DNA of 64,000 nt from Lagopus muta. Its lineage: Eukaryota; Chordata; Aves; Galliformes; Phasianidae. A program made the translations under genes and the position numbers. The DNA is taken from contig NC_064443.1 of the NCBI RefSeq assembly GCF_023343835.1, forward strand, positions 18,301,501 to 18,365,500, written 5' to 3'. The notes under the pieces were generated by a model. It was given only the letters and a program-made list of their open reading frames with translations, made no database searches and was not told where the DNA came from. Below, one piece after another: positions 46,201 through 61,200 of the stretch (position 1 is the stretch's first letter; each line of letters starts with the position of its first letter).

Positions 46201-49200
46201 TGGCATGTATTTTAAAATAGATAGTGATGGTTTCTGTCCACTTATGGAGAGCGAAGGGAAGTTTTGTTTTTTTTTTCACATTGAGGGTGCTTTTCCACCC
46301 AGAGGGTGGTGAGGCACTGGCACAGGTTGCCCAAGGAGGCTGTGGATGCCCCATCCCTGCAGGCATTCAAGGCCAGGCTGGATGTGGTTCTGGGCAGCCT
46401 GGGCTGCTGGTTGGTGACCTGCACACAGCAGGGGGTTGGAACTGGATGAGCACTGTGCTCCTTTGCAACCCAGGCCATTCTATGATTCTGTGGTCTGGGC
46501 TCTGTAGCATATGCAGTGGCTGAAGGACTTGGCACTAAGCAAGCAACCTGAAGCCAAGCACATTGCTTCTGTGCATGCAGGTTTGATTTCAGAGGAGCTG
46601 AGATTCCTCACTCTGCAACTCTGCATGTGATATTAGCCTGTTCTCATTTGGGTTTTTCTTGGTTGCTTTTTTTTTCTTCATTTTGGTTTCAACTGTACAA
46701 GAGGCACAATGACTTACAGCCATGAGAATGTCCAACACATGTTTTGGCTTAACAGCTATGTTTATTGCCCCCCACCCCAACGCTTTGGGCCAGGCAGTGA
46801 GGAGGGATGGTTGTTTGCAGCTTTGCAGAAGAGAAGTGCAGCCTTTGGTTTTTGCCAGCACTCTGATATCTGCTGTGTATTATCAGCATTAACTTTTAAA
46901 TCCCTCAAATCTGTCCTCGTTGATCTCCAGCCTTGCTTAATAAACTTGAGCCTTACACCTTTGGTAAACAAGTTAATACTCAATGAAAAAGGATCTTTAT
47001 CCCACGCGCATGTCAGGGCTGAGCTGTATATCAGCATGATTTCCTGCTGTGTATCTCCTGATGGTAGCTCGCTGGGAGTTGATTTTGGTGTGTCGTGCTT
47101 GATGTGAGGGAGGGTGAACGTGTTTGCGGTTGTTTTTCCTTGCAGCCCTGTCCTGGGCTTTGCCCTTTGGAGCATCGCCGACCTGCGGGGCTGAGCGGCT
47201 CAGGGTGATTCAGTGCTGCCTGCTGGTAGGAGGCTCATGGGCAGAGAGCTTAACTCAGTGTTTTGAGGTTGGTGATCAAAAGCCACAGCTTAGGAACGTC
47301 TCCAAGAAACCAGTAAATGGCTTTTGAAAGGACATCTTTGAAAACTCTCTGGTCGGGCTTCTTTTTATCAGGGCTCCTGTTGTTTGTCTCTCTCTGTTGC
47401 TGTGGCAGATGGAAACTGGCTGTTCTGTATTTGTTTAAATGGCAGGTAAGTCCTGTGCCATTCAGCCCAGGATTTGGGGCTTTGAAGGAAATAATGGTGT
47501 TCTTAATGCTGCAGAAGCTGTCGAGGCTGAGTCGTGGCCCCTCTGCCTTACGTTTGTTTTTAAACAGGATTGAACGTTCCTCATTTCACAGGGATTTGGC
47601 TTCTTTATATGTCATTTAAAGTATTTGCCCCTGGAAAATCTGAAGCTTTACATTTTCAGATGTGAAATCCATTGTGGGGCATATTGAGTGGGTCTTGCTG
47701 TCATGGCCTGTTTGAAGCAGCAGCTCTGGGTACATGGCTCACCCCAGCATTCCTGTGGGTGACAGAAGCTGTTCCTTTCCAACTCCAACGATTTCTATGG
47801 TTCTATGAATCATGGCACTGTTTTACATTACTATTCCTGTGAGTGCTATTTCAGCACACCAGAGGACCTTTAAATACACTCATACCTACCTCTCATTGTG
47901 GCGGAAGTGTTTTAGGCAGAGATACGGGCTGTAATACAGATGGTACAAGTAATGGAGCTTAAACCGAAGCACTCTTCTTCCTTTTTTCCCTCTTGCATGG
48001 GATGAGACACTCTGGCACGCCTGGTGTGAGGTATCTGTGAACATCTGTGGGGTAGGATATGGCTTCTAGAGAAACAACCCAAGCTGCACGGGGTGCCAGC
48101 AGCCTGCTGTTTTCCCCTAGCTTATTTTTCTAAGCAGGCAATTTGGCATGCTGTGCTGTCCTTGATACCTGAAATTCCAACATGGGAGCGTGTCCCTTTT
48201 TCCAAACAAATAAACACAAGGAGTCCTATTGTTGTAACCTTCAGCGATTTGTATGGGGAAATCGTTCTACATAATAAGTAGTAATGTTTCACTTTATTCT
48301 TCCAGGGGCTCTAAGCCAGAGATGACTGACAAGATGTCGAGCTTCCTTCATATTGGAGATATTTGTTCTCTCTATGCAGAGGGCTCAACCAATGGATTTA
48401 TTAGCACTTTGGGGTAAGAACAGCTGTTCTCTTGTACAAAACACATGTGTAAGAACTAACAGAGCTCAATTGGCTGTCGTGGGCCCGACTTCCAGGCAAT
48501 GCTGGGCAAAGCCAAGTTGTGTTCTGTACAGATCTTGCCCTAAGTTTAAAAATGACGTGAAATAAATATTGCAAGTTAGATTTCATGGGAGGATGAAGGA
48601 CATATCGATGGCTGTGGTATGGTGTTAATGTACTTGGTGGGGAGGAAGAGGCTTTCCAAGGTTAAGCTGTGGGTAGAGGGAGTGAATGAAAGTAAATGAT
48701 TTTCATGTTGTCTGTCCCATGTCCATCCGTGTGTCCTGTCCTGTCCCTTCCTGCCCACCCCAGTCAGCAACAGACAGGCCCCAGTACTGATTGGAAAAAA
48801 GAAGATAGCGATGTATGTGTAGGCATTGGAGAAACAAAATTGGAAACCCTGAGCCAAACCGTTTGTACACCACCGAATTACTGCTATGACTAGTTGTGTC
48901 TTGTCCTACGGTGTTTGAGGTTTCTCAGAAAAACAAAACTGTACTTCTTCAGTCAGAGGAGAACATTTTCAATCTTCTGGCAACAGCCAGCCGCCCTGGA
49001 GCTGTGCCGGGAGCCGTGCTGTGCCTGCTCCTGTGCCCCGAGCTTCCTCACACAGCTCCTCTGTGCTGTCTTCTGCAAAACCATCTGAGCAGGTGCTCTG
49101 TAGGAGAGAGCCTCTCGAGCAGGAAGACATGCATCCCACCTCATTGAACAGAAAGTAGTCCTTCACATAGGAAGGCTCTACAGAGAAACCACAGAATTGA

Positions 49201-52200
49201 AATGTAGCTTTGACACGAGTGGCAGGGTTATGTTTGATTCTGCTCAACTACCGCTTAAGAGAACTCTCTCAGAATGTTGGAAGCTGGCAGTGGAGCTGTG
49301 TATGAGTTTGGAAGAGCTTCCAGGGGGCTGGATGAGATGCAGGCACATCTGCCACCTGGTTTTAAAGCAGTGGGAAATTAGTGGGAGGGAAATAGTGTGG
49401 CACGTTGCTGTGTTCTTCGGTAACGAGTAGCAAAGAAGCAACCAGAAAGCTTGATGATGTGGTGAGTGGGCACGCACACAACATGCTCTTTCTCATTTCC
49501 AGTAGCCGTAAGGGCCTCAGGGTGGGTACAGTGACAGCAAATTTTTTGATGCCTACTGTCCAGATGCATCTGATAAATGAAGCTCCCAAGCAGGGTACAA
49601 AGACAGCATCCTGGTAAGTCTCTCAGCAGGAAACAATGGGCTGGAATCTCATCACAGTGACTCCAAACTAACTTGTAGGTTTAGTCCTCTAGCTATTAGG
49701 ATTCTGGAAAATAAGGGGGCAGAGAAGGAAGCAGACACTGAAGATGCACCATGATCTATTATAGGAAAGAGAAGAAAATATGGGATGCTGCCAGAAGGGA
49801 AAGAAGGTATGATAAAAGCAAGGGAATGTAGTAAGTAGGGTTGGTTGAATAGTATTTGGCAAATGTATTTGACAAATTTCCCAGGTACTCGTCAAATATG
49901 AGATGCACACTGTGCAGTATTCGATCGGCTGCGTAACTGGCCAAATACTATCTGCTGAAAACTGGCACAATGAACTGAGCAATACTATACATTTGGCTTT
50001 TTTATTCCTAGTATTGAAGCAAGTTTGGCAGTAGATAATTCCAAAACAAGTAGAAAGTTGTTATGTTTAATCCTATACAGTGCATGATGAACATTATGCA
50101 GTGGCTGTGGCTTTGATGGCATTGCTGAGCAGATATTTTTCACCATGGGTAGTCCTTCTAGACATTACAGGCCCGAAGCACCTATTTGTTTTAGGCTTGA
50201 TGAGATGTTCCGATGGCAGATTTGAAGATCCCTCAGCATTACAAGCATCCTCGTTGATTCGATTAGTACTGTTTTAAGGTAACGGCGTTATAGAATGGCC
50301 ACACATCTTCTGAGCCTAATTTGAGCCAGAAATCCCGATTGCTATGTGAAACATGAAATGCATTATCATCTTAATAAGCCTTCATAATCAAATTAGCTTT
50401 GTCCCGTATTTAATTTAGTCTTTGTCCTGGAGAAAATTAAAGAACCAAAGAGAAGATTCAGTGTAATTGTGCTTTATACCATGTGGAGTTCTGACAGTCT
50501 GATGTCATAACGATGTGTAATGGCTTGTTCATGTGGCTAATGAAGGTTGAGAAACAGATACTGCTCTACATTCTAATGTCATTTTAGCCAAATAACTCTC
50601 TTTGAAGAGTGTTCCTATTTAATACTCCTATGACGTGACTGTTGTTTAATCAGGACTTTACTCTTGCTGTTTCCCAAACTCAGTGCTGTCATCACTATGA
50701 TTGCTAGCGTATAAAATATCCTCTTCTGTGTTTTGTACCTTGTGAAGTTATTTTCTTAGTAATTTGGGAAGCTCCTCCTTACTTTCAATTGAATCTCAGG
50801 ATGAGAGGGATATACATTGCACTGAGAGTAACTGTATGGGGGATTATCAGAGTAACCCATTTGACTTTCAGTACCTTTTGGCCATTCGTTCACTAGAAGC
50901 AGGTGTTTCAGTGAGCTCAGATATTAGTGCTGTCATTCTGGTTGGAGCACGTGCATGTTTGTAAAATACCGAATAGGGAGAAAATCCATGGGGAAAAAGC
51001 AACTTACTCTGAATGTTTGCATTTGCAAATCTTAGATGCATAGACCTGTCGAGTCCACTTAGTCTCTCTGACCTCTTAATTCTTATGCACTTCTTGACTT
51101 TCCGTAACTGTTGTCTCCAGATGCTCCTGCATGTAACCGGCCTCTGCAAGGAACAACTCTCATATTCTAGATCTCAGTCTCTCAAGTTGATCCTGCATGA
51201 GAATGGACCTCTCAAACCTCTAAGACCTCTGAGTTTTATGTTCTACATCTGTGTAGAAAGCCTCTTTGACAGATTGGTTTTAAGGGGCCAAATTGTATAA
51301 CTGAACATCAAATCAGAAACAACAGAATATTTGGTTCCAGTCGCATTCCTCGTGATTGGAAATATTGTCTGATAATGGAGCAGCTCCACGTTGACACAGC
51401 ATGCTAGGAGCAGAGCAGAGATGACAAGTACATCTTAAATGTTTAATGTATTCTGTGGGCTTTTCCAGGTTTTTGGGTGTTTATTTTGTTGCCAGTGTGT
51501 GTTCACAGGAGAAACTCTGTGCTGGCGTTTCCTATTAAAATCTCTTGGGTTCACTTATCCAATTCACTTCCTTTGTGCTAAAAGGAGGTTAGTTTGCCCT
51601 CCTGACTTTGCTAGCGTTTATGACTGGGAAGCAGGAGGGTGTATTTATGCCTTCCTATCTCCTGAGGGTCAATTTTGACTGTGGCAGTTGATGCTTCTAC
51701 CTTTCTTGATACTTAAGGAGAGCCGTGTAATCAGTGTCCAGTTCACCCGGTCACATTGTCCTGTTCTGTCTTTTAATGCAAACACAATTACACCATTATT
51801 CAAATCTGTCCAAGAGGCAATAATTGTTTTAAGGCTGTTTATCACTCAACTAGAATATGGGCTGTTCTGTCTGCACCTCAAAGAGGGGACAGAAAGCAGA
51901 TGCAGTTTACAGGAGCAATTACTTACTTATTGTCCCACCTATCTAGAAGCATAGCTCTGGGCAACAGTAGAAATTAGCTGCATGCTTCTTAGAGAGATTT
52001 GGCATTTGGGCAATGTCTTCTGCTGAAGTGGCCACTCGGATATTTATTGTGGATAAACCACTTTGGTTTTGCTAGCGAGGATGTAAGCTATTGCAAAGGA
52101 AAAGAATCTTACTTGATTTCTCATTTCTTTGCAGCCTTGTGGATGACCGGTGTGTTGTACAGCCAGAAGCAGGTGACCTTAATAACCCACCCAAAAAGTT

Positions 52201-55200
52201 CAGAGGTGAGTTTGCTAGGCTGTTTGTTACCATCCAGGTGGAAGGAGCCCTTCATTTTGTGCAAACTGTTCTGAAGCACCTCCCTCTCTATGGAATATTT
52301 TAGCATTGCAGTCTTCCACAAAGGGCAACTCATAAGGGGGGTGGAAAAAGGGTGTGTGTGAATGTCTGTGAATTGAATTGAGTTGTTGGACGTGAAGGCT
52401 CTGTGAGGGGTGGCTGCAAATGGGGTCTGGCTTTCACATCTGTCCTACCAGAATGTCCCTGTAAGTTTCAGTTCTCTTTCCAGAGAGTAATTTGGACGCC
52501 AATGATTCAGGTATTGAAGAGGCAACCTAGAGAAACTTAAAAAGTCAGTTTTAAACTCCCCAGAGCAAGGGTGATGATATTACATTATCTAGAGCACTAA
52601 CTAGGCAATCAAATCAAGAAACAAATCCAGATCTGACTGAAATGACTGGGCGTAGAAGAGATTGGGGACAAGGTGGGGGATGGAAGAGAAAGGGAAGGGG
52701 TGGAGAGAGAGAAAAGCAATTATTTCTAGCATGGTTTAGGAACTGCAAGTACAAAGAAACATTTGTTTGGCATAAAATGTTGTTGGACGTTGTAAAAGTT
52801 CTCATGTTACTTGTAATTTATACATTGAGAAAGAATGGTATGAACCTTTTCCAACCTTTGTAGTCACTTCACTAAAGCTTTTGTGGGGAAGTTTATGCTT
52901 AATGGTAAATGGCAACAGAAGTCATAAAATTTTAGCAGGCATTTCAGTTGTTTATATGTGTGCTTTGTAAGCGTGGCTCAAGATAAAAATGCTTTCTGCA
53001 CTAATATATTTGGAAGAAATGATGATGAAATTTATCTCACCATCTTCAACGCAAGTGGAAAATGTCCCTTTTTAATGCTGAAGCAGAGGCACTCAGACAC
53101 GGGGGGGTGTTGTCTGTGACACAGTCAGGAACTACAGCCCTGTCTCTTCAGTCCACGTGTTTTAAGAGCACCTTCCAAAAATACCTTCCTTGCAAACAAA
53201 GCACAGCCTTCCCTAAGGTATTTGTCTGAACAGCATCGCTTTGGGGATATAAAGCAACTATGGGCATCTGGTGGAAGCCATTCAGCAATCCCAGGATTTT
53301 GTTCCCACATCAGGTTCAGACTTGCTTGCTTCAGGAAGGCTGGAGGAGGGGTGGGACCTTGGTGTGAGCTGAAATTGGTGTGAAGTGCTGGGAGCAGTCA
53401 CTGAGGAATAACTTCTGGAGCTCTTGTTAGTGCAGGGCCAAAGTGAATCAAATGGCTGTGACTGCCATTATGGCTTTGGGAAGGCACAGTACTGGAAAAA
53501 TGCTCTGTGCCGTAACCTGGCTTCTGGTGCCGTGAGATCCTCCTTGCAATGAGCTGTGCTTGAAGTTCACTGTGTTTGTGTGTTAGTAAGGCACTCCCTG
53601 CAGAATGCTGACTTTGTGTTGGGCTGAGAACACGAGGGAAGCCCAGAGTGCATGTGGAGCGGCAGCGCGGCTGGAGCTGGGAGCGATGGAGCCCGTCAGT
53701 CTGCTTCAGGGAACCAGGGGTGTCCTGAGGACACCAGGGCTGCTTTCATTGGCAGAGCTGTGGTAAAAATAGGTGGAGAGATTTGTCTGCTGGTGGTGGA
53801 GCACGGGAAGGGAGAGAGTGCTGGAGGCTGTGAGGAGGGATGGAGCTCAGGTCAGCTTCGGGGTGCAGAGTAAGAGCATAATGGGAGGAAAAAGAAGGGC
53901 AGAAAGAAATAGAGGATGTGTTAGATGGGAAAACCTGAAGTACCAAGCTGGAAAGCAGTAATAGGCCTTAAAACTCCAAAGTTATTAGTTCAACACACTG
54001 AAGTTGCAATGATGGTTTACCAGCAGTTATTGCACATATTAAATGCTATTATGTCTTCTGTCCTCAGAATATTACAGGAATGCTTGGAGGTGTGCGAGCT
54101 CATTTTTCTCTCTTCCTTTTCCCACCCCCCCCAGATGCAGACAGCACCCAGAGTGGTTTGAGGTTGAGTGGTGATTACGGTCTGTGAGATTTCATTTTCT
54201 TTTCTCTGGCTTTCAGGACCACTTTAAATGATGCTGTGGTTTGGTTTGTTTGTGTTTGTTTGAGTTTGGTTTTCCTTTTTTTTTTTTTTACAGTCCAGTG
54301 CATGTCTGTCCCTTCGTGTCTTCAGCTTCAACGAATTCCATTAAAAACCCCTAAAATTCCTTGCAAATGATAGGACTCAAGAATTGCATTCACTAGTGTT
54401 TCTTTTTTAAAATGTTGATATGAAAATTCATGGGGAAGTAAATGGCTTGTCTGAATGCACTGTGTGCAGATGAGATTCCTGGAAGAAATCCTAGTTGTGG
54501 AAGTCTCCAAAAAAAGTAAGTGTGGCAATTCCTTAGTTATCTGCACTGCTTTGAACAAAAAAAGGCATTTTGCTATTTTATACAGCTGGAATTGGTGCTC
54601 AGTCTGCTGCCTGTGAGTATGACTGTGCATCCAAGCAGTGACTGTAAATGAACATGCCTGAGATATGCATGGATTTATGTGGAAAGTATGAACTAGAGCT
54701 GACCCTCCAGACAGGTTAAAAGCAGCACATTATTTCATTAGGAATGATTTGTGCTTAAATGCACAGAGACAGATTGCTGCTTTGCAAATGAAACGGGTCA
54801 GACCTGGCGCAGTGGCAAAGCAGAAGCAGAGGCCGGGGCTGCAGCTGCTGGATCTGCTGTGTTTGCTTGGATGTACTCTCACAGAGGCTTTGCTTGTGTT
54901 CATTTTGGATGGGAGCGTAGCAGTGTGCTATGCTAAGCCCAGCGTGTTTGCTTGGTGTGGGACACTGGTGCTGCAGTGAGGCAGCCCGTCTGCCAGCAGC
55001 TCGTGGCAGCTCTGTGTTTGGGACATGCAGGCTGCTGTGCCCTGCAGTGCTGCAGGAAGCAGGCATTGATGGGTTAACTCCTCCAGCAGCCACCTCCTTC
55101 CAGAGCGCTGTTTTAGTAGTTGCTGGGCAACACGCTTTTTTTGGCAAGATGTTCAAGGAATGAACCCATATCTCTTAGACTTAAAATACCCTCATGGAGA

Positions 55201-58200
55201 AGCAGAAGATGAGCGATTCAGATTCTGTTTGTTCTTTTGATCCTAATCCATGCTGTGTGCTCTTTATGAGCGCTGCTGTCAGGAAGCAGTTACCCTGCTT
55301 GTCTGGCACTGCCACGGCCCTGCTGGGGTCAAGGGCTTCAAACTGCAAGTTCACCTTCGGCACAGGCATGGCCTGGTCTCTGCAGAGAGGCTTTAACACA
55401 GAGATTTGGTGTATATATGTGCACATCCCAATTCTTTTGATGGATTTCTCTTAAATTTGCACTGTGCTTGGCACTGGTTGAAGTCAGCGCCCCTCCATCA
55501 CAAATGTTTGAGAGCTGTTTTGTTCTTAGCGTTGCCATTAGTGGTGTGAAGGAGAGCATGGAATTTATGCAGTGCTGATACAGGCAGTGGGGTTGGAGGA
55601 TTTATGTGTGTACTTCCTTATTTACTCCTGTTCAGCTGATGCAGACTGGTGTGCAGCTCAGCATTAGAACTGAGGCTGAGGGAATTGGCAGTTAGAGGGT
55701 CGCATGCTCAGCTTTCCCAAGCACTTCAGAATGTGAAATAATCGAAATAAACACCCAGACTCCTCTGCCTCTTAGCATAGCAAAAACATTAGCAGTGCAT
55801 GAAAGTGCACTTGTTAGGTGGTAAGGTAGGTCAGCTCTGTCCCTGTACTCATCAGAATAATTTTCAGCAGTGTAAGCCCCTAGGTATTGTGTGTTTGGCT
55901 TCAGATAAGCGTGCAGCCTGAAATCCTTGCTCCCCACATACCTGTGCATGTTGTCCTATGTCTAGTCTGCTGAAAGCCATTATATCAGCTCAGATTGCTT
56001 TTTAAACTTTGACGTAGAATAATCTGAAGTGGGTGACTTGTGTGTGCACTGCCTGAGTTGGGGTGGGTGCTCTGCAGAGTGGAGCAGGTTCCAGGGCTGA
56101 CCGTGAGACAAGAAACGTGCTGGGCATGGCTGCGTGGCCAGGCTCTGCTGTCTTTTTCTCTTGGAATAGAGACTTGTAATGCTGGTGAAATGTATGGGTA
56201 TATTAACTAAAAGATGTTTTTTAAAATGCTTGAACTCCCGTCTAAATGGGGCCTTTTCACTTTGATAACAGAGAACAGATAACAGATGCAATTGCAAAAT
56301 TCCTTTTTCGTTCCAGGCAGAATGTTTGGAAGTGCCTGAGTGCCGAGTTGAAAGCTTAGTGTGGTTGCCTGGAAGAGCTCTGTGCAGGGTGCAGTGGAGT
56401 TGAGACTCCTCTGTTCTGTGCTGTCCGAGTCAGACTACAATGCACGTGCTGAGTACCAAAACTGAACACCAAGTGGGACAGCAGCACTGAGCACCTGCTT
56501 ATCTGACTTCTCTGTTTTCCCAAAGAGACAAATGCCATGCAAAGAAGAACTGATGCTAAGGACACTGATAAGATGTAGTGGAAAATCAAAAGAAACTTCA
56601 AGGTTAGAGTGATGGATGAGGGAAAGAAGGAAAGTAGAGTCTAATATTGTGCCTATAACATCTTTAAGACTGAAGTATTGGTCACTTATTTCTGGAAGAA
56701 TATATCTTGCAGAAGGATGCTGTTAAATATCTGCAATACGTTTTCATGGGCTTGATGAGGAATCCTTTAGTATGAGTTGAAGTATTTATATAACTGTACC
56801 AGAAAACTGCCAACTGTGAGTACGCCTTTGAATTTGATGCCCTTTATCTGATCAAGAAATCCTGAGTGCTGCCTCTAAAATGTGAGTTTTTAGCCCACTG
56901 CATCCTACATACAAGCAGATGTTATAGGCAATTGTCACAGTGGCATTTAGAGCTTTCAAAAAACTGGAAAGACAGAAATGTTGTGTTTTTGCACTCAGTA
57001 ATGTGCTTTGTATCTGCTGAAGCTTGAAAGGTTCTGAGAAGGAATCCAAGCTGAGAGCTGCTGCAGCGCATGCAGGAGCACACCCAACATCCTCCCACCC
57101 TTCCCAGGCAGGAGGCAGGCAAGGTGCAGTGCTTTCCTGAACACCTCATTCCCAAACATCTGCTGTATCCTATTGCTGGGGTACCAAGGCCATAGTGGAG
57201 GCAAGGTCTGTGTGGTACGGCTTCCAAGAGAGTCTTCTTAATTTGGCACAAGAAAAGAGCTGCAGGCACTGAACAGGAAGAGGAGATGGGGCTGCTCGGC
57301 TTCTGAGGCACACACTGAGCACTGGCTGAGCTGAGTTTGCGTGCTGGTCTGTGCTTGGTGTGCTGTGGTTAAGCAGCTGTCTGCCAGCTTCTGGGGTAAG
57401 CGCTTTCATCTTAGCTGTTTTGCATCTAGATGAAGGCAGAGCGAAGCCCCTTTGAAATATAAAGTGGCCATTAATATGGTTAACTGGAGTGGTGTGTGCA
57501 TGGCACAGTCTGTTGGCTCAGGTACTGCGAAAGAGCAGGGAGAGTTGGACTGTGAGGTTTTAGGACCTGTGTGCTTCGTTTGCCCGTCTAAAGAATGTGG
57601 GTATGGGTTCTTTGCTGCTGAAGCAGTAGATGGGGGAACCAGGCAGGGCAGTGACCACGTACTGAAAATGAGAAATAAGCAGAGTTCTGGTTCGAATGCT
57701 CATTCTTTCTCAACTGCTTTCACAGGTCAGAGCTTTTTCCCTCGTGGAAAGTTCAGCCTATTTCAGGTAGGATCAAGGGAGGGATTGCCAAAAAGCAGTG
57801 CTTAGCTATTAAGTAGAACAGTGCTGTTAATAAACCTAGCCCCAACCTTGTAGACAAAAGAATACTGTGGCTTTGTTGCCATAGTTTCAGTGCAAAATCT
57901 GACCTTAGCTACAATAACATTCGGTTAGAAAGAACTAGCTAATCAGTTTTCTAAAATTAGTGTGTTCCCTAGTACATAAGCCAGTATGAACAGGATATTT
58001 AATGAAATATTATACTTAGTCACAAGAGCCCAAGGGAGTGAAATGCCTTAATGAATTGTGGGGGTGGGGTGACATTGGTACATATCTTTTAATATAACAA
58101 AGTTATTAAAATTTGTGGCTTGCTTAAAATTTAGGGTATTTCAACAGTTGTGTTCCATATACTTTATTTCTTCTGAAAGCTTTTGCTCTGTTCTGTAAGC

Positions 58201-61200
58201 TGTGAAGACTGAGATGCTAGTGGCCTTCATCAATACTGAGAATCCATGTGCTGCTGCCAGAGGACCTTCAGGGAAACTGCAGATTTACTGCCAGCACTTC
58301 TGGCTGGGAGAACCTGAGTGCTGTAGAGGTGGAGGGGTCTTACACAGAAAGGTGCAAATACTAAAGCAGGTGGGTAGAGTCATCAGTGAGAGGTTTGTGA
58401 GGAAAGAACTGTGTATGTACTGGAAGAGAAACAGGTGTTAGGGATTAGAGCAGCCCTTCCCCAGTTGGCTGGAGTGAAGTTTTGTTACGTGTAAGTTGTT
58501 GGGGTTTTTTTGGGTATAAATATGAAAAAAATGCAAATCTGGGGGAGATTAACCAAGCTGGTGGTATCTCTGCAGCTGTAAGTCTGGGAAGTAATGCTGG
58601 CAGTGCTTCAGTTTGTCTGAGGGCAGTCAGAATAAGAATGGTGAGGCCTTGGATGAGCACAGCAAGCCATAAAAATGGGCTGTAGTGAAAGGCAGACCTG
58701 GTCCGGGTGTCTGCAGCGAGCAGCCTGTGACACCTGCATCTTCCTCTGTTCCCATATTGCTGCTGGAGATTGAATGCTCCTTCATTTCCATTGCAGGATT
58801 TGGGTTCCTCTTTCAGGATGGTCTTGCCATTCAAACTTCTGCCTCTGTGTGCATCACCAGGTTAGAGCAGAAGCAGTGCCTGGAACTGTTCGGGGAAGCA
58901 GAGGCCTGCCCAGCTGCTGGCGAGCTGCTCTGGCCCTGCTGCACACAGGGATGCTGAGCACGTGAGCTAACTGCTGTCCCCTTATTGCGAAAGTCAGAGC
59001 CTTTAGGCTGTCACGTCTCATGGGAATGTTTCAGATACTGGAATAGCCATTACAGATTGACTGATGCTAAATGCAGTGTTCCTGGAAAATTTTATTTTAA
59101 TGAAATGTGTATTATTCAGCCCATGAGGAGATACTGGAGTTACAGTTAACTTTGTACCTAATTTGTGAAAATACTTGCTGTTGAGTTCTCATATTGGCAA
59201 CTACTGTGTTTTGATTATATAACTCACAGAAGTTCAGTGAAGACAGAACTCCTTGTATTTCAGGTGAGGGATCTTTCCGTGGCTCTCAGTCCAATACTCA
59301 GAGTAAGAAATCACCTCTGTGCTCCACGGCCAGCAGAGAAGCAGTGACACTGCTCAAAGCACTGCTGCAGGATTTGCTCCTGCTTTAGCTGGAACAGATT
59401 ATCTCTGGTTCAGATTTTATTAAGGGTACAAAATGCTTTGCTATGCAAAAACAGTCTGGTAGCACTTAGACCTTGTATTCAGTGAATGTCAGCCCTTCTG
59501 CTTGTTGAAGTTAAAAATTATACAAGGGAAAAAATAAGCACAGGACTTGCAGGCATGAGGAAGTGAGAACTGGATGAGAGAGTAGCCATCCTGAAAAGGA
59601 AAAAATCTTGGCTGTATCCACAGAAATCCTTCCCCCTCCATAGCAGCACGTGGTCCCCAGCCAGCACCAGCTAACTTTAACCAGCCCAGGAAGGCAGGGT
59701 TTGGGAGGGACGGTGCCCCACAGCCTTTGGGACCGGGGTAGGAGCAGAGTTGTTTGTGTTAGGGATTCCAGCCCATGACTGCTCCTTACGCTGTAAAGCT
59801 GGGGCTTGTTTTCTAAGAAACAAGAATAAATCTCAGTATTATTAGAATGTAATCAGTCTCTCTGTGCAAAGAGGAAATGTTTGCTTCCCTCCCCGCAGAC
59901 TCTGCAGTGAATTGTTAGAGCCTGAACATGCTGGGATATTGAGTGTGTCCAGAGAGGACTGAGCTGGAGTTCTGGCTCACTTCAGAAAGCAGAAATGGTG
60001 GTACTGATCTGATGAATGCTCCATCAGCCCTATGTACAGGTTTGGATTAATCGGCACCAAAGGTTTCAGAGCAGGGCTGAAGAACGATGCAGTGAATTTA
60101 TGGTGGCACGGATCAAGAAGAGTCTTGGCTGTCTGTGCTGAAGCCAAATTCCAGCATTCTTCTGCTCCTTCCTGTAGATGCTCCTATCCAAGGCATCCAG
60201 CTACCTTTCACTCTTCGTTCATATCGCAACTTCAGTACTGAGCAAAAGTTGTGTCTTGGAGTTTGTTGGCTTCTGTTTTTTAGAAACATACTGATTTAAA
60301 AGCAAGTGTGTCATTCCATACTTGTGTGATCACAACAGAGTGATGCTGGAAAGCCAATAGAACTTGTAGTACTGGACTGCAGGAGGAACTTGGTTACTGA
60401 GGTTTTCTGGGAAACAGGGATTGTGCACCTTCACATGGGGCTGCAGGAGCATCTGGCTGGGGCTGCAGGCACTGTGTGCTCATGGCCCAACACCACGCAC
60501 CACATCCATCTTCCGTGCTTCAAGCAGCAGTGCCAGCACCCCACAAGCTGATGTCTTAAGGACTGGAGGATAAAGTCTGAAGGCAATGCAGGCCTTAAAG
60601 ATAACTCTTTATTGCTGCCGAATGCTAAAATAGGCAGAAAATTGATTCCCTCCTACTCCCTGTCAGGCAGATGGCCCTGGTCATAAAGAATGACAACAAG
60701 GAGAAGATCCTTCAAATATGATTTACAAGTTCTAATTTCAAATACACATTTTTTTTTCCCCCATATGCTATCAGTTGTGTTCTTAAAGGTTTTGTGTTGT
60801 GGGAATTTGGGATAAATAATCTATGGAGTGGTTGCTTCAGTGCTCGATTCCTCTTCAGTGAAAGTAGCAAATCAACCTCAGAAAGAGGAAGAACTGACAA
60901 TTTCATCCCTATCCAATATTCCCTACTTCTTTGTGTGGTTATTGTAGATTACAGCATTAGTGCTGAAATATGAGACAACTTGACAAAAGATAATTCTGCA
61001 TTTGGATCAGAATTTGTCTGCAGAGAGTCCTTTGGAATTTAACAGCTTATCCATCTTCTGTCTCCTTATAGGTAGTGCATGTGAATGTATATTTATATAA
61101 GCATACATTAAGAAATACAAAAATGTAAGAGGAGGGTGTATATATAGGGAATTCTATATTTATGTAGAACCTTATATGAGCATCCACTAGGATTTCACAT

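Larger units (their letters stand above)
37413..48305 (+). other. ITPR1: ITPR1 intron 1 (10.9 kb)
   Basis: It starts GTAGGG and ends in TTTATTCTTCCAG. The first ~500 bp continue the CpG island. It holds three CR1 tails, a 42-bp tandem duplication, a 16-T tract, a perfect CRE within a near-palindrome and an octamer/homeodomain cluster. No coding exon was recognised. Confidence 0.6.

Noticed and set aside
46224-46535. Open frames on both strands near 46.3 kb
   Set aside because: They lie within a CR1 3' UTR fragment and are not genes.
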